Positions 13,216 through 24,960 are shown, counted from the stretch's first letter. The stretch: DNA of 64,000 bases from Diphasiastrum complanatum (GCA_029204225.1 CM055101.1:950987-1014986), one strand, 5' to 3'. Notes: generated by a model from the letters alone, not told the origin. Program-made: numbers and translations.

Positions 13216-13741
13216 AAGCCTTTTGTAGATTTGACTGGGTTATGCCTAAGGGTTTTTATGATCCCAAAATCTGTTGTCGTTGCAACAGAATAGTAGTGTT
13301 TCTCAACGGATGTTGTTGCTACTATTTCCTTCTTGGTTGACCACCCTATTGTCGTCTGATTTCCGAGCCTGGGAGGACAATATTTGTGCCTCGCCCCCTT
13401 TGGTGCCCTTTCTGGCACCCCGCCATACCTACTTTGGAGAGAAGACTTTATCTCTATACATGGCTCGGCCCGTGGTTTACCAACCAAAGAGTTCCCTTCA
13501 GAGTGCTTCCATAATGTCTAGTGCAGTGTAACATCGATATGCTAGCTATTGTCCATAACATATTGAAGTAGAATATACTGGCTATTGTTGGACCTTAACT
13601 AGAACTTGGCTTGTAGTGAGCTATGAATGATATGTAGTGTATAAACAAGGACTTAGTATATACCCAAAAATATTTGTTCAATGCCTCCAAGATATGAATT
13701 CAGTAAAAGTGTTCACATAGAGTGACATAAAAAATTGTTCC
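13216..13741. other. GC-richer island between palindrome arrays
   Basis: From about 13230 to 13530 the base composition and vocabulary change sharply from the AT-rich arrays, and no palindrome is present. The minus strand is open for 93 codons (13206-13487) and contains GWSTKKEIVATTSVEKHYYS, faintly like the copia RNase H motif WSxKKQxxVALSxxEAEY, but too weak to assign. It may be an inserted fragment of another element or of organellar DNA. 13531-13741 holds nothing recognisable. Confidence 0.35.
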
Positions 13742-14895
13742 AACTTGAGTAGTACTGGAGTTGGCTATTACATTGCTATGCTTTAGTGATCTGCTCAAGT
13801 AACACTCATCAACAACACTATCTTAAAATTCAAATGATACAATCAAACCACATAGACAAGCCAAAAAAAGTTGTCCCAACTCGCGCAGTGCTCGAGTGGG
13901 CTAGTTCATGCATATAGTTGGCCTACAATAAAACTCCTCAACAATACTATCTTATAATTTTAATGATAGAACCAAATCACATAGAGTCAAAGGCAAAAAA
14001 GTTGTTCCAATGCTCGAATTGGCTAGTTCATTTTTATAGTTGGTCTTCAAAGAATATTGTTCCAACTTGAGTAGTGCTCGAGTTTGCTAGATAATTTTTT
14101 ATTCTAATTTTATGTGTCTTCCCATAGAAAAGGTAGATGAAATTGTTCCACAACCTCGAGCAGTGCTCGAGTTGAACAGATTATTTTTATAGTTGGCCAT
14201 CAAACTTGAGAGTGATAGGTGTAAAAAATAATTACGTATCAAAAACTGTAGAAGGTACAAAAAATTGTTCCAACTAGAGCACTTGTCTAGTTGGCTGGTT
14301 CATTTTTTACCATGGCCTTTAAAACTCACTCGAGTTGGTAGGATCATTTGAACAATGGTCTTCAAACCTCATTTTCTTTACATGTGTCTTGGTTACATGA
14401 AGATTGAGATAGGATATAGAAAAGGTATATGTCATGTCACAAATAGGGACATTGTTCAAAGTTTGCATGACAAATAAGGTATCAAAAATAGTTCCAACTC
14501 GAGCACTGGTCGAGGTGCCTAGATAACTTTTCAATGGCTATTACAATTCTCTGACAATATATCTTGAAATGTAAGAATATCAAAAGAAATGTTTTAACTT
14601 GAGCAGTGCTTGAGTTGGCTGGATGCTTTTTACACTGGCCTTCAATTCTCATTTTTTTGCATACATCTTTACCTGTTGTAGACATAAAGTTGTTCGCATA
14701 TAGAAGGCATAAGAATTTGTTCCAACTCGCGTAGTGCTTGGCTATGAATTTGATCAGATGGAATTTAAGTCAGAACCATGCTTCAACTCGAGCATTCCTC
14801 AAGCTGGGATCTAAGCATTTTGACTAATGTTGTCTTAGTATTCTACAACCCAATCACTACTACAACTCAAGCGCTGCTCGAGATCGAGTATGCTT
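13742..14895. repeat. Palindrome array III
   Basis: About twelve palindromes or half-sites, near 13742, 13878, 14005 (half), 14064, 14152, 14272, 14335 (half), 14496, 14596, 14724, 14785 and 14874. The spacer family is new: copies are usually preceded by AATTGTTCC and followed by GGCT(A/G)G, with ATAGTTGGCC(T/A)TCAAA and ACATAGA blocks between. The outer bases are CCAA on the left and TTGG on the right, instead of the CTAA and TTAG common in arrays I and II, so symmetry extends beyond the shared core. Confidence 0.82.
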
Positions 14896-15672
14896 ATTGA
14901 TGAACATTCTATTGTCGTGTTAGGCAATCTTAATCCTTCACCCATGGCAAATTTGTGCCCTCAAATAGTAGGTCTACTACACATATTTTAACAAAGACAA
15001 CATACATCCAACACAATATTGGACAAGTTAATCAAATTTCAAAGCAACTTGCAATTTCCAAATTGGATGCTAATCTTTGTTGTTGAAACAAAACAACTTG
15101 AGTCAAGTTTCAATAATAACAACTCCATGCTTGCAACTCACATATAATTGGGAAATGTAGGTACATCATGCAAATTGAAAATTTTAAGCTCTCAGTAATT
15201 GTCTGCACAACATTCTCTATCTATCCGATCTCTAATATGCCTAATGTCATATAAGTATGTGTGTGTGTGTGTGTTCATCAAACATTGAATTAGAAAATAA
15301 TGTGGTTTAGGAAGCTCCATCCATTGATACTTATCCTTGTGCACCACAATACACCTTCTATACCACAAATGCCTCTGTGCCAAGATATAATCTACTCGTT
15401 AGTTCACTTTAAGCCACTTGATGCTTCACTTGATATGTGTACCAGTTTTCTTACTCCACCCTCTACACTACAACATTCCACTCTTTCCTACACAAAGTTG
15501 ACAATCCTGTGCGGCCAAATAGTTGTTGCATAGGCCATGTCGTTCTTTAGTTCTACGATACCATTCTTGAGACAATAGTGAGTACTAGTGAGCAGACTGG
15601 CTTATACTTGACAATTACATGTTGTGGGCTAGGTTTTATAATAAATGTGTTGTTGATGTTGTGATTTAATGA
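14896..15672. other. No recognisable gene; short GT tract
   Basis: AT-rich sequence with a GT microsatellite of about 20 bp near 15255-15274. Short ORFs on both strands show no motif and overlap each other. It may contain intron or flank of the decayed ORF that follows, but I see no clear splice structure. Confidence 0.5.
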
Positions 15673-16345
15673 GTGTTAGTTTTGTCAAACTTACTTGTTC
15701 ATGCATGCGCATTTGCTAATGTTCTTTTTCAACTAGGTTGTGGTTGGAGACCTAGTGGATCTGCAATCCGATGGAGTTTTGTTAGCCTTGGACAAAATCA
15801 AAAGCACATGTGTTGGAGATATATGTCACTTTCAAAGAATAGAGGATGGCATGGCATGCGTGACTGTGGAAAAAGGCATGCAACTTGATGCAAGGCTCCC
15901 TTTTCCAACAATAGGTGATGAGACAATTGAAGAGGCCATTGGTACCTATGTGTTGTGGTCACTTTCTGAAATGAAAAAACATTGCATTGATGATTTCTCA
16001 AGAACTATTGTTGCTCGAGAACTTGATGACAAAATTGCTTGGCAAAAGCAGTGGAATTCCTAGATACAAGAGGATGTTTTTGAAGGGACAAATTTTGAAG
16101 ATAAATGTACATGAACAACGATTTTATCCAAAAGAAAGGAATGTGATAGTTTCATTCAATGAAGGGATTGGATTGGAAGACAGGTTTTATTGGTACATAA
16201 ATGTGGGGATGAATCCATTACTCTAGGAAAGGCTATTGTGTCGTTTGTTTCACCACATGACATTGTGGACAATGAGCAACTGGTGGGTGTGGACTCGGTT
16301 GGTGTAATTGTATACAAGGTTAATGCCCAACATGTCTCACACAAC
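15673..16345 (+). pseudogene. Decayed plant transposon ORF, DUF8039-like segments
   Basis: The plus-strand ORF at 15740-16063 reads VGDLVDLQSDGVLLALDKIK early on and later ARLPFPTIGDETIEEAIGTY VLWS. The spacing of a GxLV start, a hydrophobic V-x-V middle and an (L)P-x-P ... A-x-G-x-x-V-x-W end resembles DUF8039, a domain found in plant En/Spm-related ORFs; this is from memory of the family, not a search. After a stop at 16063, a second similar stretch (GKAIVSFVSPHDIVDNEQLV) lies in another frame at about 16210-16345, so the ORF is frameshifted. It reads in the same direction as the relic at 17110-17460 and probably belongs to the same lost element. Confidence 0.45.
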
Positions 16346-16359
16346 TAGAAGAAGATCAT

Positions 16360-16734
16360 GTGTATCAATGGTCCATACCATACGTGCAAACGAGCAATGG
16401 TTTTCCACTGCTACAAGGTCATAGCTCGATCAAGAGGGGGGCCTTGTCATTGGAGGAAGTCTTTGGATGTGATGAGTTGTCAGAGATGCCAAAGTTGCAG
16501 TCCAGACATTGCAACATTTCAAAGAATACACCATCAGGATTCAATGTGGGCATAAGATCAAATGCAATTAAATTCAACAAAGGAGATAGTTTGAATCACC
16601 AAGTGTATGCTTCGAGACAAGGACATGCTACAATGCATGGCAATGGAAACAAAGAGAAAATAAAGGTATGTGTATTTTCAGTTTCATGGCAATCTCCACA
16701 ATTGATTGTTGCAAAAGGCAGTGTTGCCAAATAA
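16360..16734 (+). pseudogene. Unrecognised ORF, probably part of the same decayed element
   Basis: A plus-strand frame of 124 codons sits between the DUF8039-like relic and the DKMD-motif relic and shares their orientation. It contains GALSLEEVFGCDELSEMPKL and ends IVAKGSVAK. I recognise no domain. Its composition is protein-like rather than repetitive and it continues the spacing expected for one long transposon polyprotein, so I list it as a fragment without function. Confidence 0.35.
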
Positions 16735-17109
16735 CAAGCCACAAAGAAGTTTTTGAGTCTCGCGTGAACTATTACGGGCAACGACATAACGATTGACTAA
16801 CATTTGTGTTTGATTCATTTTCATCAGCACCAATGGGAACTAGAAAAATGATGTATAACAGAAGAGGTATTTGTGAGAAAGCTTGGTGGATTATTCATGG
16901 TATTTCTAGAGCTTCATTTTTTAGATACAAATATCTCTAGAAAAGGGGTGCAGTGAAAGGGATGCATGGTAACATGGAAAATTACAGAGAACATGGGCAT
17001 GTTACTACAGCCAAGGAAGCAATTTGGGAGTTCATAAAAACAACTGTAGATAGAATGCCACACAACAACTAATATGGGAGTTTGAGACACACAATATGTT
17101 CTTCCTAGT

Positions 17110-17460
17110 GTGTACAAGGTAAAGGACATTCAAAACGAAGTCAATGGTCAATTGGAAATGGTGAATGTCAAAGGCATCTCACAAGCAACGATGAGTAGAT
17201 TGTGGAATAAAGATTTCAAGGAGGTTCAATTAGCAACAAACAAAGAGAAATTGCAATCTACAAAGGTGGTCTTTGAAAGACCTAAATACCTTGAAGAGAA
17301 AGAAAAGCACATGAAAATGCAACGTGCTTGTCGTAATGTATATTATAGTAATAGGTTGTTGTCATGCTTGAAACCGAATGAATACCTTTGCATAATTCTT
17401 GACAAAATGGACCAAAAGAAAACAAGCATTCCTCGAGATGTGATGTGTGCACATCCATAA
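17110..17460 (+). pseudogene. Transposon ORF fragment with DKMDQKKT motif (first copy)
   Basis: The plus-strand frame of 116 residues reads VKGISQATMSRLWNKDFKEV, then a charged helical region, then NEYLCIILDKMDQKKTSIPR. The pattern of an S-Q-A-T-x-x-R segment followed by a D-x-M-D-x-x-K-T motif before a proline matches a family of large uncharacterised plant and animal transposon proteins (DUF7869-like) in which the DxMD box may be a catalytic strand. It ends in sequence unrelated to the second copy (DVMCAHP, stop). From 17242 on, the segment is duplicated at 17463-17483 plus 25246 onward. Confidence 0.5.
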
Positions 17461-17462
17461 AA
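17242..17462 (+). repeat. 221-bp tandem duplication unit, second copy split by Copia-2a
   Basis: GAGAAATTGCAATCTACAAA occurs at 17242 and again at 17463. Joining 17463-17483 to 25246 onward rebuilds a second copy of the same unit (GGTGGTCTCTGAAAGAC and on), differing by roughly 5 percent by eye. So the host ORF was duplicated in tandem first, and Copia-2a later inserted about 17 bp into the second copy. Confidence 0.8.
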
Positions 17463-17478
17463 GAGAAATTGCAATCTA

Positions 17479-17483
17479 CAAAT
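17479..17483. repeat. Target-site duplication of Copia-2a, left
   Basis: CAAAT at 17479-17483 pairs with CAAAG at 25246-25250, one mismatch in five. The first copy of the duplicated host unit reads CTACAAAGGTGG at the empty site, supporting this insertion point. Confidence 0.7.
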
Positions 17484-17756
17484 ACTTAGAATTTGCTTTG
17501 CACAGAACACAAATCATGCTACACAGTAACACAGACAGAAAACACTCTCCACAGCAAGCTCACATAGCAACTGTATTTCTCAAAATGAAATTACACTGTA
17601 CATATAGTTATTCAATCAGGCAACCCATGCATGACCCAGGTTGCCGTTGGCGGGATGCGTGTCCCGTCGACTTGCCTCGTGGCGAGGCCAACTGATCTTT
17701 ATCCACTGATAGGACCCACAGTACAGTAACACAGTGATTCTACTTTAATTCTAACT
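17484..17756 (-). mobile_element. Copia-2a 3' LTR (273 bp)
   Basis: Starts ACTTAGAAT and ends ATTCTAACT on the plus strand, so the termini are inverted copies with one mismatch rather than the usual TG and CA. A short GC-rich block (CGTTGGCGGGATGCGTG) lies in its middle. It matches 24972-25245 and 43684-43957. Confidence 0.9.
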
Positions 17757-17768
17757 CTCTCCCTTAGA
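17757..17768 (-). other. Polypurine tract of Copia-2a
   Basis: On the minus strand AAGGGAGAG lies directly upstream of the 3' LTR, the expected position for priming plus-strand DNA. Confidence 0.7.
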
Positions 17769-17810
17769 GTAGAGCCTACTTTTTATACAGTTATATACAT
17801 AGCTTTAAAG

Positions 17811-20800
17811 TCAACAAACTTCAAGTATAGAAAGCTTTGATCTAAACTTATCAAACTTTTCTCCAGCAAGTGGCTTGGTGAAAATATCAGCTAGTTGTTC
17901 TTCTGTGCTACAATGAACAACATGAATTTCACGACTCAGCAACCTCTGACGTATAAAGTGATACTGAATCTTAATGTGTTTAGTTCTTGCATGGAACACT
18001 CGATTCTTTGCTAGTTGAATGCCACTCTGACTGTCACTATGTAAAGTCGTAAGATTTTTCTGATTCATGCCAATTTCTTCCAAGATTTTGTCTCAACCAT
18101 ATAGCTTCCTATGCTGCACTACACATTGCCTTATACTCTGCTTATGTGGTAGGAAAGAGCAATTGTACTTTGCTTCTTACTAGACCAGAAAAAGCAACTA
18201 CCACAAAACTGGAATACATACCCTGTGGTAGATCTACGATCATCATAGTCACCTCCCCAATCCTCATCCACATAGCTACGCAACTCAGGTAAACCATCAT
18301 GCTTCCTGTAAATCAAGTCATACTCTGAAGTGCCTTTCACATAACGCAAAATGTGTTTAGCTGCCTTCCAATGTCTTTCCGTAGGTGCTACCATAAACTG
18401 ACTTACAATGCCAACAACATAGCATATATCTGGTCTAGTTATGGTAAGGTAAATCAAGTTCCCTACTAACTGTCTATATAGCATGGCATCAAATGACTGT
18501 GACTCATCAAGCTTAGAAAGCTTTTTACCTGGTTCAATAGGAGTATTTACTGGTTTGCAATCCTGCAACCTAAACCTGTGTAGCAACTCTTTGATGTACT
18601 TCACCTGTGTTAAACCCACTTTGTGTCCTTTTTGCCACACCTCTACTCCAAGGCAGTAATGCATCAGGCTGAGATATGTCATCTCGAATTGTTCCATGAG
18701 GTATTTCTTGATCATGTCTATCATCTCTTGATTATTTCCCGTAATAATCAAGTCATCCGAACATAAAGCGCAATCAAAGCAACCATACCATCAAAGCATA
18801 AGACATATAGATTTGGATCAGAATGTGTTCTCCCCATCCCCTTTGAACGAAAGTAGGCATCAATCCTGCTATACCACACACGTGGTGCTTGTTTAAGACC
18901 ATAAAGCGCTTTCTTCGACATACTTTATTTTCCTGTTCCTTTGCTACAAAGCCTTCACATTGATCCATGAACACTTCTTCTTATAACTCACCATTTAGAA
19001 AAGCAAATTTCACATCCATCTAATGCAAAGGCCAACCAAAATGTGAAGCTAAAGCAAGAAGTAGATGTAGAGTATTCCACTTACAAACCGGCGCAAAGGC
19101 CTCCTCATAGTCGATGTCTTTATTTTGTGCATACCCTTTGATCACCAATCTTGCCTTGTGCTTTGCTATACTTCCATCTGCATGATACTTAGTCCTGTAT
19201 ACCCATTTGCAACTAATGGGTTTCTTGCCAACTGGTGGTTCTACTAAATCCCATGTGCTATGCTTAGCAATTGACTCCATCTCCTCTCCCATGGCCTTGA
19301 CCCAAATGTCATCATCCTTCGCTTTGCCATAAGTCGAAGGTTCTTTGCTTTGAATAATGTTAGATAAGAGAGCATAATTTGCTTCATACCTTTCAAGTTG
19401 AGTCTTCTCTCTTGTTGATCTTCGTAGCTCTCCCTGGCTAGATGATCCTAGAAAGTCATCCATGTCGCGGCTCTCCAACAATCTCTCAAACCACTTAGGG
19501 AGCTTCTTGTCAGGTGATCGGCTTCCTGGTGAAAATGTATCCCATGGTACATCCTTCTCCTTGTGTTTGTCACCTGCAACTTCAATCCTTCTTGCACCAA
19601 AAGGTTTGTCCCTACCAGTCCAACCTGTCTCTTGAGGTTGAGTAGTAGTATCTTGAGATGTATCCTCATGTTCATCACTCGGAAGGTCAATGAATGGATC
19701 ATCATCAGGTGGTATCCTCACTATACCATCTTTCTCATTGGATGTGTCTATCTTCTCAGCATCCTCATCTTCATACATCTTGGATTCATCAAAGATAACA
19801 TTACGGCTTATATGGATTTTGTTTTCCACTGGATCAAAACATCTATAGCCCTTCACACGATCATCATATCCTAGGAATATGCACTTGATAGCTTTCACAT
19901 CAAGTTTACGTCTCTTTTCCTTAGGAATGTGTACAAAGGCCTTACATCCAAAGATTTGCAAGTGGTTCACCTTTGGCTTCTTCTTCATGAATGCTTCCTC
20001 AGGTGTTATTTTTGGTATGGCAATGGTTGGACTTCTATTTTGAAGATAGACTGTTGTGCTACATGCTTCTGACCAAAAAACTTTTGGTAGTTTCATCTCA
20101 GCTAGCATAGATCTAGCACTTTCCACAATCGTACGATTCTTGCGCTCAGGTACACCATTGAGAGCAGGAGTATGAGCTTGCGTAATTGTCTTTTAATCCC
20201 ACATTGATCACAAAGATCATTGAAGTCATTAGACTTATACTCACCTCCACTATATGATCTTAGGACTTTGATCTTCCTACCTGTCTGATTTTTGACCAAT
20301 GCTTTGAAGCTCTTGAAGTTATCAAATGCATCTGATTTCTTCTTCAAGAAGTAGATCCATGCCTTACGTGACATATCATCAATAAAGGTCATGAAATATA
20401 AGGCTTTACCTAAGGACATGGTCCTCATAGGCCCGCATAAATATGTGTGGATTAAATCCAGGATGTTCTTTGCTCTTGCAACACCTCCTTTATTGAACTT
20501 CTCTCAATGCTGCTTCCCATATACACTGGATGCGCACATCGATTTCAAGTAATCTTCTATGGTAGGCAGTTTTCTATGTTACCATCTCCAATTTTCTCAT
20601 CAAACTAAGGCTTCCCAATTCAAGTGACCAAGCCTCTTATACCACAACTCAGTTTGCGATGGAATGGACGATACAAGTCCGTGTTGCCCCTTAATTGTAG
20701 CATTCAATGTGTACAATTTTGTATTGGGCTCTCTTACTCCATCCACAATAACTTTGAACTTTTGGTTCACATCCTTCACAAAGCAACGATCATGGGCGAA

Positions 20801-21133
20801 TTCTACTTTCAACTTTTGATGAGTAATGACTCCAACAGAAAGTAGATTTTTCTTCAAACCTGGTACGTAAAGTACCTCCCTGATCATCTTGCTTTTGCCA
20901 TAAGGTAGTTGGATTGAAACGGTGCCTATCCCCTAAATCTTGCACACACCACCATTATCCAACACCTTCAAACTACCGAACCAATTCTTGTTACCTGTCA
21001 TGTGTCTTGTGGCTCCCAAGTCAATATACCATGCTTGATCATCTTGATTAGATGACAATGCAAATATGAAGACGCTAGAGTCTTCAATCTCACCCTCATC
21101 GACAAGGTTCATTAGAGGAGTTCTAAATTCCAA
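17811..21133 (-). pseudogene. Copia-2a module B: protease, integrase, RT, RNase H (broken)
   Basis: Frames in coding order: 20933-21133 protease (QAWYIDLGATRHMTGN, DLG instead of DSG); 20600-20887 integrase zinc region (LWYKRLGHLNWEAL); 20102-20428 integrase core with VLRSYSGGEYK, where the catalytic Asp is Tyr; 19020-20126 (368 residues) with integrase tail, acidic linker and RT start (ISCKWVYRTKYHADGSIAKH); 18131-18751 RT after the active site plus the RNase H start (DEDWGGDYDDRRSTTGY); 17811-18083 RNase H end (HSDSQSGIQLAKNRVFHART). A 2-base insertion near 18764 disrupts YVDD: the sequence reads tatgttcggatgacttg where the 44012-45166 copy has a clean YVDD. Non-functional. Confidence 0.88.
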
Positions 21134-21479
21134 AAAGACCCTTTGTAAAGATTATTTTTATATTTTTTTCTCAAATTTTTCTTACACATGGACCAATCAA
21201 AATACTCAAATTTGAAATCTACGTAGCGTAACTTTTTGAGTCCACATTTTGATTCCATACTAAAATGGCATAACTTTTTAGTGGTAAGCCAGAATTTAGC
21301 GGAGTTTGGTGCATTAGAAGGTGCTCAACAAGGGCTTTCCAATAATATGTTAGATTGCATACTTCTGAGATATGATTAAAAAGTTATGGCAAGTCAACTG
21401 TATCACTGTTATAATATTTTAAAAGGCATCTTGCACGAATTCTTAAAGGGTCTTTTTGGAACTCAAAACTCCTCTAATG
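21110..21479. mobile_element. Terminal-inverted-repeat insertion (MITE-like), copy 1
   Basis: 370 bp flanked by inverted ends of about 35 bp that begin CATTAGAGGAGTT and contain TTCCAAAAAGACCCTTT, with a few mismatches between the two ends. It has no coding capacity. The flanks (ACAAGGTT and AC(C/T)TGCTTG) join to the uninterrupted sequence ACAAGGTTACCTGCTTG seen at 22872-22888, so its borders are well defined, but no clear target duplication is visible. Its first bases put a stop (GGT CAT TAG) two codons after the gag linker. Confidence 0.85.
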
Positions 21480-23694
21480 ACTTGCTTGTTTTGGTTTTCC
21501 CTTGACTTCTTTTAGTATTATGACGTCTAGCTTTCATCAAAGATAACATCACGGCTTATATGGATTTTGTTTTCCACTGGGTCAAAACATCTATAGCCCT
21601 TCACACAATCATCATATCCTAGGAATATGCACTTGATAGCTTTTACATCAAGTTTACATCCCTCTTCCTTAGGAATGTGTACAAAGGCCTTATATCCAAA
21701 GATTCGCAAGTGGTTCACCTTTGGTTTCTTCTTCGTGAATGCTTCCTCAGGTGTTATCTTTGGTATGGCAATGGTAGGACTTCTATTTTGAAGATAGACT
21801 GCCGTGCTACATGCTTCTGACCAAAAAACTTTTGGTAGTTTCATCTCAGCTAGCATAGATCTGGCACTTTCCAAATCGTACGATTCTTGCGCTCAGCTAC
21901 ACCATTGAGAGCAGGAGTATGAGCTTGCGTAAATTGTCTTTTAATCCCACATTGATCACAAAGATCATTGAAGTCATTAGACTTGTACTCGCCTTCACTA
22001 TCTGATCTTAGGACTTTGATCTTCCTACCTGTCTGATTTTTCACCAATGCTTTGAAGCTCTTGAAGTTATCAAATGCATCTGATTTCTTCTTCAAGAAGT
22101 AGATCCACGTCTTACGTGACATATCATCAATAAAGGTTATGAAATATAAGACTTTACCTAAAGACACAGTCCTCATAGGCCCGCATAAATATGTGTGGAT
22201 TAAATCCAGGATGTTCTTTGCTCTTGCAACACCCCCTTTATTGAACTTCTCTCAATGTTGCTTCCCATATACACAGGATGCGCACATCGATTTCAAGTGA
22301 TCTTCTATGGTAGGCAGTCCTGTTACCATCTCCAATTTTCTCATCAAACTAAGGCTTCCCAAGTTCAAGTGACCAAGCCTCTTATGCCACAACTTAGTTT
22401 GTGATGGAATGGACGATACAAGTCCGTGTTGCCCCTTAATTGTAGCATTCAACCTGTACAATTTTGTTTTGGGCTCTCTTACTCCATCCGCAATAACTTT
22501 TAACTTTTGGTTCACATCCTTCATAAAGCAACGATCATGGGCGAATTCTACTTTAACTTTTGATCAGTAATGACTCCAATAGAAAATAGATTTTTCTTCA
22601 AACCTGGTACGTAAAGTAACTCCATGATCATCCCGTTTTTTCCATCAGGTAGTTGGATTGAAACGGTGCCTATCCCTTTGATCTTGCACACCTCACCATT
22701 TGGTTGTGAAACGGATGTTCCATTATCCAACATTTTCAAGCTACTAAACCGATTCTTGTTACATGTTATGTGTCTTGTGTCTCTCAAGTCAATATACCAT
22801 GCTTGATCATCTTGATTAGATGACAATGCAGATATGAAGATGCTAGAGTCTTCAATCTCACCCTCATCGACAAGGTTACCTGCTTGTTTTGGTTTCCCCT
22901 TGCCTTGTTCCGCCAGGAATTTGCGACATTCACTCTTCCAATGGCCCTTTTTACCACAATGGAAGCACTTGCCTTTCTTCTTGGTCTTACTAGAAGATCC
23001 CTCATCCTCCTGAGACTTTACAAATTGCTGCTTAGACTTCTTCTTGCCCTTGCCCTTGCCTTGTTTTTGGTGTGTCGCAAGTGCCTGATCGTCAGTATTT
23101 TGACATCTAGCTTTCACCATTTCTTGCCGTTGCTCTTCCTACATCAAGATTCTTGTGAGCTTTTCCAAGGTTGGCAATCTTTCTCTTGATGTTATTCCAC
23201 TCACAAACATTTGATAGGGTTCTACAATGCCGCACAATGCATTGTGCACCAGCTCCACATCACGTATGCACTCACCAATAGAATGCAGTTCATCTCTCAT
23301 TGTCTTGATTCTGGTCATGTACGTTTGAATGTGCTCTCCTTGCTCCATGCGAGCACTATTCAACTTTGACTTCAGAAACATGATTCTTGACAAATTTGAT
23401 GTCTCGAATGCTCCTTTAGCACATCCCATGTCTGTCTGGGTGTAACACTATCACAAATGTGGGTAATGATGTGATCCTTCACTGACAAGTTACTGAAGGT
23501 CAAAGCTTTCCTCATCTTTTTGTCGAACACTTTGATATCCGCTTCATTTGGCGGCCTTCTCTCATCACCTGTGATGACTTCCCACACGTCTTTCTCCATC
23601 AATATGTTTTCATTTTGAATTTCCACACTACATAGTTGGAAATCCCGTCCAATTTGCTACTTTCACTCAAAATGGACTCTCCCATGTTTGCCAT
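21480..23694 (-). pseudogene. Copia-2a module A: gag, protease, integrase (truncated)
   Basis: The gag ATG is at 23694 (MANMGESILSESSKLDGISN), shifted out of frame within 35 codons. Further frames: 23372-23626 and 23139-23429 gag; 22548-23120 with the knuckle CFHCGKKGHWKSEC and a decayed protease (WYIDLRDTRH); 22252-22524 integrase zinc region; 21850-22176 integrase core with the catalytic Asp kept (VLRSDSEGEYK); 21527-21874 integrase tail ending VIFDES. At 21527-21535 the sequence switches from integrase into GAAAGCTAGACGTCA, a gag segment, then skips most of the knuckle region before the insertion at 21479. This joint is the chimera boundary. Confidence 0.88.
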
Positions 23695-24960
23695 CGCAAA
23701 ACTGCTTGAAAAACAGTATGCCAAGGCCAACAGTGATGTCAGAAGCTAAAAATAATGACCTGCACTTTTTCCCTTACCAGGCCACTCGCCGCTTTTCCAC
23801 CAATTTGAAATCCAAATTGACGTCGCCTTCCGAAATACACTCAGTCGTCAACTCCCAACAACATGCCCAGTGGAATGGTGAAATCACTTTTGGCACACTC
23901 CGAACACTTTCTCCACTGCAATCACTCTGTTTTGCTGTACCGTACTTGCAGGTACAGTCCGGGTGCCCTTCGTTTGGAGGTTGTAGCCTTTCGTTTGGGT
24001 CAAAACGGGCAAAGGACCCAAAAATAGGGACGTTTCTAGTTTTTGAACTGTTTCTTTACCTTGAAGAAACTTCACTCTTCACTTGTGAACAGACCCAACT
24101 CCAATTTCAGTATGAAAATTTTTAATGAAGTTGAAGGCCAAAATGCACTTCATTTCTTCAGGGCCCTCTTCAACAACCCTTCAGACTCCATCCAATGGTT
24201 GATTCTGATCCAACCGTGGATATCCCTTATGGATAGCACAAAATGAGCCATTGATCTTGTAGCTTCTCTATCCAATGGATCTGGGCACTCTTGTGCACTA
24301 ATGGAGAGTCTTGTAAGTGCTACCCACACGCGCGAACAGTCCGCGACCTCCCTGTCTACGGCCGCGCCTCCCTAAGTTCGTTTTTGCTTGATCTAACTCG
24401 CCTATGGATCGATTTGAGCACGATTTGAGGCCTGGAGCAGGGTCGCCCTACTGATAACATGTCTGTAGAGTGTTCACTCATGAAATTCCATGGAGAAACG
24501 ATGATTTTAGCTCAACTTGACAAAGTGGCTTTTTTCACCCTTTACCACAAATCTGCTAGGTTAATTGTTTGGAGACCAACCCTAAACCCTAAACCTCAGA
24601 ATCTCTCCATGGCTGGTTGACAATGTAATTAGCTTCCTTCCTATCCTTACGGCATCCAAAATGGTGCACAAATAGCGAAGAAATCACCAGTTATGTATAA
24701 AAAAACGGTAACCCCAAACCCGGTTTCAATTTTCAACTGGCTTCAAAATTGTCAATTTTTCACCAGATTTTTCCCTGTCTGATGCTATGCACAGGCTAAT
24801 AATATCTCTGATGAGCTTAGCAAGCCTCTATAAACTAGAAATTGTGCACCAGTGCTTATCTTTTCTTCTTCAACCCGCCGTAAACCCCGAACTCTCAGAA
24901 GACAGTTCTCCCGAAGCTCTCTTCAACGACGATGTTGTACTGTGTACACTCCCTGTGCGA
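23695..24960 (-). other. Copia-2a untranslated leader
   Basis: About 1.27 kb between the gag start and the primer site, with no supported gene. The gag-proximal 400 bp match 48379-48763 in Copia-2b closely. ORFs at 23688-24125 on the plus strand and 23884-24075 on the minus strand have no recognisable content. Confidence 0.7.

Noticed and set aside
10839-13340. Several 68-98 residue ORFs with recurring TRALLELD or NSSTARV words
   Set aside because: They are produced by reading through the palindrome and its spacers in different frames and show no conserved protein.
13206-13531. Possible copia RNase H or organellar insertion
   Set aside because: The WSTKKEIVATTSVEKHYYS similarity is too weak and I cannot match it to plastid or mitochondrial genes by eye; described only as an island.
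21110-21479. Insertion in Copia-2 as a spliceable intron
   Set aside because: No AG acceptor at the 3' edge on the coding strand, and inverted termini of about 35 bp fit a transposable element better.
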